From contig DATANR010000283.1 of the NCBI GenBank assembly GCA_036266155.1, forward strand, positions 1 through 42,991: a DNA stretch of 42,991 bases, read 5' to 3'. The notes beneath the pieces were generated by a model, which ran no database searches, had not been told where the DNA came from, and saw nothing but the letters and a program-made list of their open reading frames with translations. How positions within the stretch are numbered: the first letter of the stretch is position 1; each line of letters starts with the position of its first letter. This DNA comes from SIAJ01 sp036266155 (lineage in GTDB: Bacteria > Planctomycetota > Planctomycetia > Gemmatales > Gemmataceae). This document shows, one piece after another, positions 23,876-32,440 of this stretch. A program made the translations under genes and the position numbers.

Positions 23876-25189
23876 CTATTTCTCGATCTTGGACTTACCG
23901 ACCCAGGGACGCAAGACCTCCGGCACGTCCACGGAGCCATCTGCTTGTTGGTAGTTCTCCAGGATTGCCACGAGCGCCCGCGTCACTGCGACCGCTGTGC
24001 CGTTGAGGGTATGGGTGAATCGTGTTCCCTTCTGGCCAGCGCCCTTATACCGGATGTTCAATCGCCGTGCTTGGAAGTCCGTACAGTTCGACGTGCTGGT
24101 CACCTCGCCGTATTCCCCTTTTGGCTTGCCGGTCGGCTTGTCGATTTCGCCTCGGCAGGGCATCCATGCTTCGAGGTCGTATTTGCGGTAGGCCGGGCCG
24201 CCCAGATCGCCCGTGCACGTGTCAAGCACGTGATACGGAAGCCCCAACTCGCGAAAGATCTCTTCCTCAATGGCCAGGATCTCCAGATGCAAGGTTTCGC
24301 TTTGCTCCGGAGTGCAAAAGCCAAACATCTCCACCTTGGTAAATTGGTGGACCCGGTAAAGGCCCTTGGTGTCCCGGCCCGGTGCACCGGCCTCGGTCCG
24401 AAAACAGTGTGACAGGCCGACATAGCGTTTCGGCAAGGTAGTTTCATCGAGGATCTTGTCCCTGAGCATCCCGCCGAGCGTGATCTCGGCCGTCGCGATC
24501 AGGCACAGGTCGCTATCCGCGATGGTGTAGACCTGTCGCGTCTCGGGATTTGGATCACGCGGCATGAAACCAATGCCTTCAAGCACGTCGACACGGGCCA
24601 GGTCCGGCGTGATGACTGGTGTGAAGCCGCGGGCGACGAGCTTCTGCATCGCGAACTGAATGAGCGCTAGTTCCAATAGGACAGCTTCGTTTTTGAGGAA
24701 GTAGAACTTTTGTCCCGTCACCGATGCACCCGCTTCAAAATCGACGAGGTCGAGTGCCTCCGCGAGTGCCACGTGGTCCTTGGGAACGAAGTCGAAGACA
24801 CGCGGCTCGCCGACGCGTCGAATGACCTTGTTATCGGCCGGCGTGCCGCCAACCGGGGCGTCCGGATGGGTCATGTTCGGAATGGTCAACAGGGCCGCGT
24901 GTAGTTCGGCCTCGATTTTCTTGACCTCAGCTTCGGCCGCGGACTTTTGCTCGCGCAGGCGTTTGCCTTCGGCCTTTAGCTCCTCCTTCTTCCCGGCATC
25001 CTTTTCGGGCCCAATAAGCTTGGAAACCTCGTTCGAGCGCTGTTGCAATGCCTGCGATTCGCCGATGAGTTTGCGACGTTGGTCGTCCAGGCTGACAACG
25101 CGATCGACCTCGGCGTTGCTGGCGAGGCGGTTCTTGCAGTTCGCCTTCACGGCGTCCAGGTTGTCCCGAATGAATGCAGCGTCGAGCAT
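23876..25189 (-). CDS. serS: Seryl-tRNA synthetase
   Basis: A 437-aa class II aminoacyl-tRNA synthetase that charges tRNA-Ser (and tRNA-Sec where present). The N-terminus (MLDAAFIRDNLDAVKANCKNR in two parts) leads into the long antiparallel coiled coil that holds the tRNA long arm. Motif 2 is seen in CFRTEAGAPGRDTKGLYRVHQF. Motif 3 is at the end in GTAVAVTRALVAILENYQ, followed by the usual VPEVLRPWVG close. The frame runs on upstream to 25354, but ATG 25189 begins exactly at the family start. The gene follows a membrane protein gene by 73 nt. Confidence 0.96.
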   Translation of the reverse strand: MLDAAFIRDNLDAVKANCKNRLASNAEVDRVVSLDDQRRKLIGESQALQQRSNEVSKLIGPEKDAGKKEELKAEGKRLREQKSAAEAEVKKIEAELHAALLTIPNMTHPDAPVGGTPADNKVIRRVGEPRVFDFVPKDHVALAEALDLVDFEAGASVTGQKFYFLKNEAVLLELALIQFAMQKLVARGFTPVITPDLARVDVLEGIGFMPRDPNPETRQVYTIADSDLCLIATAEITLGGMLRDKILDETTLPKRYVGLSHCFRTEAGAPGRDTKGLYRVHQFTKVEMFGFCTPEQSETLHLEILAIEEEIFRELGLPYHVLDTCTGDLGGPAYRKYDLEAWMPCRGEIDKPTGKPKGEYGEVTSTSNCTDFQARRLNIRYKGAGQKGTRFTHTLNGTAVAVTRALVAILENYQQADGSVDVPEVLRPWVGKSKIEK

Positions 25190-25262
25190 GAATTTGCTGG
25201 TGTTGAGGTCCGCCGCTCGCGACGAAGCGGTTGCCAAAATGATAGGGCCGTCGCCGTAAGGT

Positions 25263-25841
25263 TCACCGGTCGTCAGTGGCCGAGAAGGAGTACCAGTCGC
25301 CCGTGAGATGTCGAAGCTCGTAGCGATCATCCCCAAACGGTGAGCCGACGGCATTTGGCTTGTGCACGAATCCGAACGATCGCCGATCCGCTTTCCCGTC
25401 GGCCCGACCGGACATCGTGCGCAAGTATGTGCCGCCTCGCGAATCCGTGCCCCATTGGTCGACCCAGTACACGCTCAAGTTTGCGTTCAGCGGAACGATG
25501 GCTCGATTCGCCGGTAGTGGTGCGTCGCTGAGAAGCGATTCAAACTCTGAAGCGTGATAGCAAAAGACGAGTCGGCGAGGCACATCGAACCAGAGTAGAG
25601 TTGGAGTCGACGCCAGGAGCAAGAGCATTGCCGCCACCGATCCACGTTGGATGGACTTTTCAGTTTGACGAGATCGATGCACATGCCGAATGATCGCCGT
25701 TGCCGCAAAAACCATGTACGCCCCGCCGGCGATGCGGCTCGCCGTCGGCGGCGCCATTTCCAGAGGCCCAGGAAAAATGCTCAGCCCGAGGACAACCACG
25801 GACAAGACAAAGGTGAAGATGGCTAGAAACCACACGTTCAA
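25263..25841 (-). CDS. Membrane protein of unknown function
   Basis: A 192-aa protein that I do not recognise. It has three hydrophobic segments: residues 3-25, about 38-52 and 70-87. A soluble part of about 100 residues follows, with no cysteine pair or clear motif (it ends LTGDWYSFSATDDR). The start is TTG 25841 with GGAG 4 nt upstream; GTG two codons later is also possible. It lies between the DinB gene (30 nt) and serS, all on the minus strand, and may be co-transcribed with them. Confidence 0.65.
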   Translation of the reverse strand: MNVWFLAIFTFVLSVVVLGLSIFPGPLEMAPPTASRIAGGAYMVFAATAIIRHVHRSRQTEKSIQRGSVAAMLLLLASTPTLLWFDVPRRLVFCYHASEFESLLSDAPLPANRAIVPLNANLSVYWVDQWGTDSRGGTYLRTMSGRADGKADRRSFGFVHKPNAVGSPFGDDRYELRHLTGDWYSFSATDDR

Positions 25842-25871
25842 GATTCTCCAGATCGTCGCGGGGCTTGCATG

Positions 25872-26381
25872 TCACCACACGGGTTCATTTCCAAGCATTC
25901 TCCGAATGAGCCCGATCTGGCCGGAGTGCAAGAATTCGTGATGCGATACCCATCGCGCGTAGTCGGCCTTGGTCCGACAGAAGCGATGCGGCGACGACCC
26001 CACGACGAAAGTTTCGAGATCAGCGTCGTGTGTGGCGTGCAGCGTCTCCAGTGCGGCTTCGTGGACGTGATCTAACACGCGACGAATTTCGGCAGGTGAC
26101 GGGTGCTTGTCGGCGGCCGCATCCGGTACCATGTTGCGCATGAAGAGCGTCATGAACTCAGCGGGCAGGACTCCCTCCTCGACGACCTGATGCCCACCCA
26201 CGCGCTCGACGATCAGCCGGGCCTCAGCCATGGCCAGATGGCCGACTTGCCAGGCAACGTGGGTCGGACAGCCGGACGGCATGCGGAACCAATCGGTTTC
26301 GGGGATCGTCGCCAGCAAATCGAGCGTGTAGCCGCGGGCGAAGACGAGGGCGTCGATAAAGTGGGAGATTCGCGACGACAT
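25872..26381 (-). CDS. DinB-family protein
   Basis: A 169-aa four-helix-bundle protein of the DinB/DfsB superfamily, often a metal-dependent thiol transferase (mycothiol, bacillithiol) or of unknown activity. The metal-binding histidines are likely H in HVAWQVGHLA and the pair in SHHEFLHSGQIGLIRRMLG near the C-terminus, the usual positions for the family. ATG 26381 is the start. It is divergent from the Uma2 gene with 72 bp between. Confidence 0.85.
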   Translation of the reverse strand: MSSRISHFIDALVFARGYTLDLLATIPETDWFRMPSGCPTHVAWQVGHLAMAEARLIVERVGGHQVVEEGVLPAEFMTLFMRNMVPDAAADKHPSPAEIRRVLDHVHEAALETLHATHDADLETFVVGSSPHRFCRTKADYARWVSHHEFLHSGQIGLIRRMLGNEPVW

Positions 26382-26397
26382 CGGTTGCTCGAACGGA

Positions 26398-26427
26398 TTG
26401 GCGAGGATCGTGCCTGTTCGTTATAGT
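26398..26427 (+). promoter_or_regulatory. Candidate promoter of the Uma2 gene
   Basis: TTGGCG (26398-26403) and TATAGT (26422-26427) are 18 bp apart, matching 4/6 and 5/6 of the consensus boxes. Transcription would begin about 20 nt before the start codon. Confidence 0.35.
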
Positions 26428-26453
26428 GCGGCAGTAACGAGGAGTGCGTCTTG

Positions 26454-27020
26454 ATGACCACGGCGACGAACTTAGCAGCCCCGCCGATTCGGCTCACTGC
26501 CGACGAGTTTGCCCAGCAATACGGCGGGCAATACGTCGAGCTCATTGATGGCTTGGTTCAGGAGATTCCTGTGCCCTTCCAGGAACATGGAACGATCTGC
26601 TGGAAAGCCGCCTTCGCCTTCGGTACGCATATTGTGGCGAATGACCTCGGCCATCTCACCACCAATGATTCATTTGTCATCACTCAGTCCGACCCGGACC
26701 GTATCCGCGAGGCCGACATTTGTTTCTTCAGCTACGAGCGAATCGCCAAAGGGCCTTTTCCCAAGGGCTTGGGCCGGGTCTCGCCCGATTTGATCGTCGA
26801 AGTGCGTTCGCCATCACAAGGGTGGGACGACGTCTTCAAGAAAGTGAGCGAATACCTCGCAGTCGGCGTCCGCGTCGTTGTTGTCCTTGACATCGCGATC
26901 ATGGCGGCGGCAGTTTACCGGAAGGACGAATTCCAACAGATCTTCGACAATGGCGATGATCTGACGATCCCCGACATACTGCCAGGTTTCTCCGTGCCTG
27001 TCCGCAAGCTCTTCGAATGA
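26454..27020 (+). CDS. Uma2-family endonuclease-fold protein (DUF820)
   Basis: A 188-aa protein with a PD-(D/E)xK nuclease-like fold. The family strands are visible: QYVELIDGLVQEIPVP, READICFF and RVSPDLIVEVRSPSQGWDD, where the Asp and Glu of PDLIVEV are the likely metal ligands. Uma2 proteins occur in many copies in planctomycetes and cyanobacteria; the biological role is unknown. GAGGAG lies 9 nt before ATG 26454 and 6 nt before an in-frame TTG at 26451, so either may start. It stands alone between minus-strand genes. Confidence 0.88.
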   Translation: MTTATNLAAPPIRLTADEFAQQYGGQYVELIDGLVQEIPVPFQEHGTICWKAAFAFGTHIVANDLGHLTTNDSFVITQSDPDRIREADICFFSYERIAKGPFPKGLGRVSPDLIVEVRSPSQGWDDVFKKVSEYLAVGVRVVVVLDIAIMAAAVYRKDEFQQIFDNGDDLTIPDILPGFSVPVRKLFE

Positions 27021-27045
27021 GCGATCCGTCGCCAATTCGGCGCAA

Positions 27046-27315
27046 TCAATAGCGCTCGGGAACTGGCCCGGACTCCAAGAAATGTGAATAGCCCACTTCG
27101 TCGGGAAACTTACCTTCGTAGTTCCGTAATTGGAAGCGGATAGCTTCCAGCGAGTCGTCGTGCCAGTTGTTCATGTAACTCGGCAAGTTCTCGACCGCAT
27201 CGGTCAACTCCACCACCTGGGCACTCCGTCCGCCAAGCGCGAGCGACCGAGCGTCATTGAGTGCCCGGAAGAGGATATACATCAAGCGCCGATGAATCTC
27301 GGGTGACGGGTTCAT
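27046..27315 (-). CDS. Small protein of unknown function
   Basis: An 89-aa soluble protein, mostly helical and not recognised. AAGGAG lies 9 nt before ATG 27315; an in-frame GTG at 27333 would skip that site. Visible features are a helix-rich start (HRRLMYILFRALNDARSLAL) and a WHDDSLEAIR segment. It is the last of three minus-strand genes after gltA: its SD lies inside or just after the end of the previous small gene, which suggests coupling. Confidence 0.6.
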   Translation of the reverse strand: MNPSPEIHRRLMYILFRALNDARSLALGGRSAQVVELTDAVENLPSYMNNWHDDSLEAIRFQLRNYEGKFPDEVGYSHFLESGPVPERY

Positions 27316-27329
27316 TGCGACGGACTCCT

Positions 27330-27620
27330 TCACTGGATTCGCACTTGGCTCAACGGGAGACTCGCTGTCTGGCTGGGAGTTCCCAGCAACTGCACTTCGA
27401 TAGGGTCGATTATCGCTCCAGACAACGTTGCTCGCAAGACCCGGAGGTATCGCCCGTCTCGCGCGACAGTTGTCTTTGGCGAATGGAGTGAATCGAGGGG
27501 TAGCCGCGTCACCCGATCGGACACCCCTGGCTCAACGATTCGAGCCAGGATGTCGGATTGACCAACCTCTCGTGCGGCGAGTGCCCGTCGGACTCCGGCC
27601 GAAATGTAATAGTCTGGCAT
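27330..27620 (-). CDS. Small protein of unknown function
   Basis: A 96-aa protein with no recognised domain, membrane segment or signal peptide. The start is ATG 27620 (or TTG 27626) without a good SD, 24 nt after the gltA stop. The end overlaps the region holding the ribosome site of the next gene. Its place in a tight gltA run argues that it is real. Composition is normal for the region. Confidence 0.5.
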   Translation of the reverse strand: MPDYYISAGVRRALAAREVGQSDILARIVEPGVSDRVTRLPLDSLHSPKTTVARDGRYLRVLRATLSGAIIDPIEVQLLGTPSQTASLPLSQVRIQ

Positions 27621-27644
27621 GGGCAATGTGTCGAGTGAGCCCCG

Positions 27645-28793
27645 CTACGGCCGCTTCTCCAGCGGCACGTACGCCACGTCCTGCTTGCCCACGTACACCT
27701 GTTCCGGCCGATAGATGCGGTTGCCGACGAGTTGCTCGTGCCAGTGCGCCAGCCAGCCGGCCACCCGGGCGATGGCGAAGATCGGCGTGAAGAGATCGGT
27801 TTCGATCCCGAGCGATTCGTACACGACGCCGCTGAAGAAGTCGACGTTGGGGTAGACGCCCTTGGGTCCGTAGATCGGTGCGGCCTGTTTTTCGAGTTCA
27901 ATCGCCACTTCGTAGCGGGCCGGTCGCGTCGATTCCGCGAAGACGTGTTCGGCCAACTCCTGAAGCACAGTTGCGCGTGGGTCCTTCACCTTGTAAACAC
28001 GATGCCCCATGCCCATGATCTTGAAACTCGGGTTCGCCGCGCGCCGAGCGTCAAGCCAGGTCTTCACATTGTCGACGCCGCCAATCTCGGTGAGAACTTC
28101 GAGCACTTCCTCGTTCGCCCCGCCATGCAATGGGCCCGACAAGCTACCGACGGCGGCGGAGATCGTTGCGTATGGATTGGCCAAACTCGAGCCGGTGACC
28201 CGTGCCGTGAAAGTGCTGGCGTTGAAACCGTGTTCGGCGTGCAGGATCAAGCAGGCATCGACCACCTTGCGAACCGAAGGCGATGGCTCGCGGCCAAACA
28301 GCATGTAATACAGGTTCGCCGCATGGTCGAGGTCCGGGTGCGGTTCAATCGGCGTCTCACCGCGGCGCAGCCGGGCAAATGCCGCCACCAGCGTCGGCAG
28401 ACTGGCAATCAGACGAAGCGTCGCTTCCCAGTTCGAAGCCGCATTCGATACGTCGCGCGCGGGATAATACATGCCGAGCGCGGCCACAGTGGACTGCAGC
28501 GCATCCATCGGATGGCCGGCGGCCGGAAATGCCTTAATGACGTCGATGAGTTTGTAATGCAGGCTGCGGCGCTGCCGAAGCTCATGATGAAAGTCCGCCA
28601 GCTGCCGTTGCGTCGGCAACTCGCCCTTCAGAAGCAGCCAGGAGGTTTCTTCGAACGAGCTTTCCTTGGCGAGCGTTTCGACGGGAATGCCACGATACGA
28701 CAACAATGCTCGTTTGCCATCGATAATGCTGATCGCGGATTTGGCGACCGGAACGTCGGCCAGGCCTGCGGGAATCTCCGTCGGACTGCTCAT
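27645..28793 (-). CDS. gltA: Citrate synthase
   Basis: A 382-aa enzyme that joins acetyl-CoA and oxaloacetate to enter the TCA cycle. The catalytic residues are in place: H223 in GPLHGGANEEV, H264 in GHRVYK and D318 in YPNVDFFSG, with a further histidine at 188 (AEHGFNAS). The length fits the short (type I, Gram-positive-like) citrate synthases. 2-methylcitrate synthase is an alternative, as the two cannot be split by these motifs alone. The frame opens at 28898, but ATG 28793 fits the family start; no strong SD is seen. Two small unknown genes follow. Confidence 0.9.
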   Translation of the reverse strand: MSSPTEIPAGLADVPVAKSAISIIDGKRALLSYRGIPVETLAKESSFEETSWLLLKGELPTQRQLADFHHELRQRRSLHYKLIDVIKAFPAAGHPMDALQSTVAALGMYYPARDVSNAASNWEATLRLIASLPTLVAAFARLRRGETPIEPHPDLDHAANLYYMLFGREPSPSVRKVVDACLILHAEHGFNASTFTARVTGSSLANPYATISAAVGSLSGPLHGGANEEVLEVLTEIGGVDNVKTWLDARRAANPSFKIMGMGHRVYKVKDPRATVLQELAEHVFAESTRPARYEVAIELEKQAAPIYGPKGVYPNVDFFSGVVYESLGIETDLFTPIFAIARVAGWLAHWHEQLVGNRIYRPEQVYVGKQDVAYVPLEKRP

Positions 28794-28869
28794 GGAAGTC
28801 TCAGAAAGGGGCGGGGCCTGGGGATTGCATCGGAGCCCGCACTGTTGAGTTATGGCCGATTCGGGTTCC

Positions 28870-28892
28870 CGGCTAGCCGCTGGCGGCTTAGC
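28870..28892. repeat. Short imperfect palindrome at the end of the cupin gene
   Basis: GCTAGCCGC (28872-28880) and GCGGCTTAGC (28883-28892) form a hairpin with one bulge. It covers the stop codon of the cupin gene (28888-28890). It may act as a 3' end hairpin or be a small dispersed repeat; no T tract is present. Confidence 0.45.
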
Positions 28893-29379
28893 GCACACTC
28901 GGCGTCAGCCGCTCAATCATCCTCGCCTCCGCAGGATACTTCGCCGTCAGCTCCGCCCGGTCGCCGCTAGAGTAGTCCGCGTAATCGAATCCCGGCGCCA
29001 TCGTTGCGCCGAGCAGTGCCCACGAACCCCTGTCGATCAGTACGCTCCCCTGCCACACTCCGCCGGGTACCACGAGTTGCGGCACCTGGGCATTCTTTAG
29101 GTCGGTCCCGAGGGTCAGTGTCCGCGTGGAGCCGTCCGGCCAAAGTTGCAGCATCTGTACCGGGTCGCCGGCGTAAAAGTGAAACACCTCGTCACCCGGC
29201 AGCAGATGAAGGGCCGACACGGTCTTCGGCGTCAAGAGATAGTAGATCGCCGTGCCGACAGACCGTGTGTCGCCGTCGCGTTGCAATGTTTCGGTGCTGC
29301 GATACGTCTCGCGGAAGTACCCGCCTTCGACCGGGTGCGGCTGAAGCTGCAATTGCTCAATTACTTCATCAGCCGTCAT
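28888..29379 (-). CDS. Cupin-family protein (DUF985)
   Basis: A 163-aa cupin of the DUF985/Cupin_5 family. Visible marks are HPVEGGYFRETYRS near the start, then IYYLL, SALHLLPGDEVFHFYAGDP with the metal-site histidines, and GSWALLGATMAPGFDYADY at the end. The reaction is unknown; related folds include sugar epimerases and dioxygenases. ATG 29379 overlaps the stop of the methyltransferase gene as ATGA (TGA read on the minus strand), a sign of translational coupling. It is the last gene of that unit. Confidence 0.9.
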   Translation of the reverse strand: MTADEVIEQLQLQPHPVEGGYFRETYRSTETLQRDGDTRSVGTAIYYLLTPKTVSALHLLPGDEVFHFYAGDPVQMLQLWPDGSTRTLTLGTDLKNAQVPQLVVPGGVWQGSVLIDRGSWALLGATMAPGFDYADYSSGDRAELTAKYPAEARMIERLTPSVR

Positions 29380-30407
29380 GCCGCTTCTCCGCAAAGAACG
29401 TGATAGCCGCGTCGTTCCTCCCACGTCGAGTCCGGGAACACTTCCGTCATCGCCGGAGCCACATGATTCACCATCTTGGTGACGATGTAGAAGCGACCGC
29501 CGGGTTTCAATAATGCTCGACCCCTCTCGATGAACATCTGGGCGATCCATGAATTGGCGTAATACGGCGGGTTCGCGAGGATCACGTCGAACGATCCGGG
29601 ATCGAGTCCCTCTAGGGCGGATGTTGTCACGCAACGGAAATTCGTCACGCCGTTCTCTTTGGCGTTCAACTCCGCCAGAGCGGTGGCCCGCACGTTGCTA
29701 TCGACGAATGTGGCAACCCCCTCTGCACCGGCGCAATCCATTGCGAGGACGCCGTTCGCTCCTGGGCCGCATCCCAGATCGATCACGCGATCGCCGGGCC
29801 GAATTTCGGCCGTCTCCATCATGGCACGGGCGCCTTCGTCCAGTGCGCCATACCCGAACACGCCCGGCCGGGAAACAAAGTTGTGTGACGGTCCGTCGCC
29901 AATCTTGGCGTGAAACGTCAACTCGTGGCGGCGACGCGGCCGTTCGCCGTCACGGGCGCTCCAAAAGACACTGCCGGCCTTGCTCGTCGGCAGTTCACTG
30001 CATTTTCCGAACACCTTCTTGTGCCACTTCGGCAGCAGCGAGTCGGCCTGATACTCCGAAAGTGAAATGAGCAGCCCACGCTGAGCCAGCACATGAAATG
30101 ACTGCTCGAGCATATCGAGCTTCAGTTCGCGCTCGCCGTGCGCGGCTACGGGAAAAATGGCCGTGTTGAACCGGGCCGGCAAGTCCCACAGGTCGGCATG
30201 CGTTTCGACCGTCGCTGCCGATCCGGCTTCCACAAGCTGAATCCGCAACTTGCCAGCCTGGTGAACATCCATCTGGTAGCAGACGGTTTCCATCGGCCCA
30301 AGTCCCGCACACAGGTCGGTCACCTGCGCCGGCGAGCCAAGGACAATGACGACAGGCGGACGGACGCGAGCCTTGATCGATTCGAGCAAAGGAAGCAGAT
30401 TGAACAT
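29376..30407 (-). CDS. Class I SAM methyltransferase, RsmC/RlmG-like
   Basis: A 343-aa protein built like the 16S/23S rRNA guanine-N2 methyltransferases: a degenerate N-terminal methyltransferase-like half, then an active C-terminal half. The latter has VIDLGCGPGANG (SAM motif I) and ILANPPYY (the N-P-P-Y motif used on exocyclic amino groups). A conserved link GVFGYGALDEGARAMM joins the halves. rRNA modification is therefore the likely role. The frame opens at 30446; ATG 30407 is chosen from the family start. A large palindromic repeat lies just upstream, between this gene and MOSC. Confidence 0.85.
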   Translation of the reverse strand: MFNLLPLLESIKARVRPPVVIVLGSPAQVTDLCAGLGPMETVCYQMDVHQAGKLRIQLVEAGSAATVETHADLWDLPARFNTAIFPVAAHGERELKLDMLEQSFHVLAQRGLLISLSEYQADSLLPKWHKKVFGKCSELPTSKAGSVFWSARDGERPRRRHELTFHAKIGDGPSHNFVSRPGVFGYGALDEGARAMMETAEIRPGDRVIDLGCGPGANGVLAMDCAGAEGVATFVDSNVRATALAELNAKENGVTNFRCVTTSALEGLDPGSFDVILANPPYYANSWIAQMFIERGRALLKPGGRFYIVTKMVNHVAPAMTEVFPDSTWEERRGYHVLCGEAA

Positions 30408-30431
30408 GCAGTGATTGTAGGTGCAGCCGAA

Positions 30432-30499
30432 GCCTGCCGTAGTCACAAGCTGCCAGCTTGTGAGCCGTCACAAGCTGGCAGCTTGTGGCTACGGCAGGC
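30432..30499. repeat. Palindromic repeat with 32-bp arms carrying the MOSC stop codon
   Basis: Arms 30432-30463 and 30468-30499 are reverse complements with one mismatch, and the spacer is 4 nt. Each arm also holds a smaller palindrome, CACAAGCTGCCAGCTTGTG and its partner. The structure covers the last three codons of the MOSC gene on the minus strand. It looks like a REP- or MITE-like insertion; whether other copies exist cannot be seen here. Confidence 0.85.
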
Positions 30500-30959
30500 T
30501 GGGCCCGCGAAACAATCGCGACGTCATCCCCAACCGCAATCTCCCCGCTGACCGCCACGCGCGCCAGGACGCCAAGCCGACCGGCCACGCCTGCCTCGTT
30601 ACGCCCTGAGTGTATTCGAAGCGATTGCCACCGGTTCGCGGAATGCCAATTTCGATGACGACGGTGTTGCCGTGTTGCAACTGCATGCCTTCGACCAATG
30701 CGTCGGCGTCAAGGCCGGCAATGACAAGCTGCTCGCCCATCTGGCCGGCTTCGACCTTGCGTCCCTCTGCGGCGAGTTCGGACAATACCTCAGCGCGCAT
30801 CACATTGAGTTGACGGGCGCCGCCAGCACCTTTGACGTCGCCCTTGATGCCGCGTTGCTCGACGAGCGTCGCACGTTCTACCGGGACGCGGGCGTAGTAG
30901 TCGGTTGGCCGGCGTTCGACGTCGCGCGGCGTGAAGGCGATGCTGACAATGTGTGCCAT
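30489..30959 (-). CDS. MOSC-domain protein
   Basis: A 156-aa protein of the MOSC fold, related to the C-terminal sulfur-carrier domain of molybdenum-cofactor sulfurases and to YiiM/YuaD. Visible parts are HIVSIAFTPRDVERRP, a GIKGDVKGAGGARQLNVM loop and MGEQLVIAGLDADALVEG. The usual cysteine is missing; the protein has none, and a glycine stands where the PC motif normally lies, so sulfur carriage by that residue is doubtful. The stop TAG and last codons come from the palindromic repeat, so the original C-terminus may be altered. ATG 30959 is 5 nt after the gcvPB stop. Confidence 0.85.
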   Translation of the reverse strand: MAHIVSIAFTPRDVERRPTDYYARVPVERATLVEQRGIKGDVKGAGGARQLNVMRAEVLSELAAEGRKVEAGQMGEQLVIAGLDADALVEGMQLQHGNTVVIEIGIPRTGGNRFEYTQGVTRQAWPVGLASWRAWRSAGRLRLGMTSRLFRGPSLP

Positions 30960-30964
30960 TCCGC

Positions 30965-32440
30965 TCAAACCTCGCCGGCGCGTCGGGCTCCACTCCACCG
31001 CAAGACCGGCTCCTTCGCCGCCTTCACCTCATCCGGCCGGCTGTTCGGCAACGTGTGCGGAGCTTTTTGCAAGAATGCCGCGTCCTCGGTGATGATCTTC
31101 AGCAGCACGCCCGCGAAGGCGTCGAGCGTCTCCTTGCTTTCGGTCTCCGTCGGCTCCATCATCAGGGCCTCGGCGACCACGAGCGGGAAATAGACCGTCG
31201 GGGCGTGGTAGCCGTGGTCGAGCAGCCGTTTGCCGACGTCCATCGCGCTGATCTTCTTCTCGCGGCGCAGCGTCTTCGCACTGGCGACGAATTCGTGCAT
31301 GCAGCGGTCGCCGTGCGGGACCTCGTAGGCGTGCTTGATGCGACTGAGCAGATAGTTCGCATTCAGGACTGCGTGCTCGCTGACGCGCTTAATTCCGTCC
31401 GGCCCCAGCGTGCGGATGTACGCCCAGCCGCGGAACAGGATGCCGACGTTGCCAAAGAAGCTGCGCACGCGGCCGATCGACTTGGGCATGTCGTAATCGA
31501 GCGCGAACCGATCGCCGACATTCTTGACCAGCGGCGCCGGCAAATAGGGGGCCAGCGTCTTGGTGACCGCGACCGGCCCGGAACCGGGGCCGCCGGCGCC
31601 GTGTGGCCCGGTGAACGTTTTGTGGACGTTGTAATGCTGCATGTCCGCCCCGAAGTCGCCCGGCCGGGTGACGCCGAGGATGGCATTCATGTTCGCCCCG
31701 TCGAGATACACCAACCCGCCGGCCGCATGCACCATGTCGGTGATCTGGCGGATCTGTCGCTCAAAGAGCCCAAGCGTGTTCGGATTGGTGATCATGAACA
31801 CGGCCGTCGCGTCGCCGAGCTTGGCCTTCAGGTCGTCGAGATCGACGAGTCCCTTGGCATTGCTCTTGACTGTGACGGCCTCGAACCCGGCGAGAGCGGC
31901 ACTCGCCGGGTTGGTCCCATGTGCGCTATCGGGAACGAGCACCTTTTTGCGCCGCGTCTGCCCGATGTCACGGAAGTACGCGGCCGCGACGTAAAGAGCG
32001 GTCAATTCCCCATGCGCCCCCGCGGCCGGCTGGAGCGACACGACCGGCAACCCCGAGATTTCGATCAGGAAGTTCTGCATCTCCCACAGAACTTCGAGCA
32101 TCCCTTGGGTGCTGACTTCGTCTTGCAGCGGATGCAACCCAGCGAACGCTGGATGCGCCGCGAGGCGCTCGTGCCGTTTGGGGTTGTACTTCATCGTGCA
32201 CGAACCGAGCGGGTAGAAGTTCGTGTCGATGGAGAAATTCCGCTGCGACAGGTTAGTGAAGTGCCGAATGAGATCGCTCTCCGCCACCTCCGGCAACGGC
32301 GGCGGTGCCTCGGCGAGCTGATCCTTCGGTATGAAGTCGCTCGCCGGCTTCGCGGGCACATCCGATGTCGGCAGCCGATGGCAACGCCGACCGGGCTTGG
32401 AGAGGTCGAACAGGAGGGCGGTGGATTGGGTGTTATGCAT
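30965..32440 (-). CDS. gcvPB: Glycine dehydrogenase (decarboxylating), subunit 2
   Basis: A 491-aa PLP enzyme, the C-terminal half of the split P-protein of the glycine cleavage system. The PLP lysine is K274 in NVHKTFTGPHGAGGPG. Other family marks are NFYPLGSCTMKYNPK, PAAGAHGELT, SAHGTNPASA and LDGANMNA. It should pair with GcvPA and pass the aminomethyl group to the H-protein. GcvPA is usually next door in split systems, but here the gene upstream is a sensor kinase, so its partner must be elsewhere. MOSC follows 5 nt after its stop. ATG 32440 is the start. Confidence 0.95.
   Translation of the reverse strand: MHNTQSTALLFDLSKPGRRCHRLPTSDVPAKPASDFIPKDQLAEAPPPLPEVAESDLIRHFTNLSQRNFSIDTNFYPLGSCTMKYNPKRHERLAAHPAFAGLHPLQDEVSTQGMLEVLWEMQNFLIEISGLPVVSLQPAAGAHGELTALYVAAAYFRDIGQTRRKKVLVPDSAHGTNPASAALAGFEAVTVKSNAKGLVDLDDLKAKLGDATAVFMITNPNTLGLFERQIRQITDMVHAAGGLVYLDGANMNAILGVTRPGDFGADMQHYNVHKTFTGPHGAGGPGSGPVAVTKTLAPYLPAPLVKNVGDRFALDYDMPKSIGRVRSFFGNVGILFRGWAYIRTLGPDGIKRVSEHAVLNANYLLSRIKHAYEVPHGDRCMHEFVASAKTLRREKKISAMDVGKRLLDHGYHAPTVYFPLVVAEALMMEPTETESKETLDAFAGVLLKIITEDAAFLQKAPHTLPNSRPDEVKAAKEPVLRWSGARRAGEV

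Noticed and set aside
27732..28970. 412-codon open frame antisense to gltA
   Set aside because: Citrate synthase on the other strand has all catalytic residues; the antisense product has no recognisable domain.
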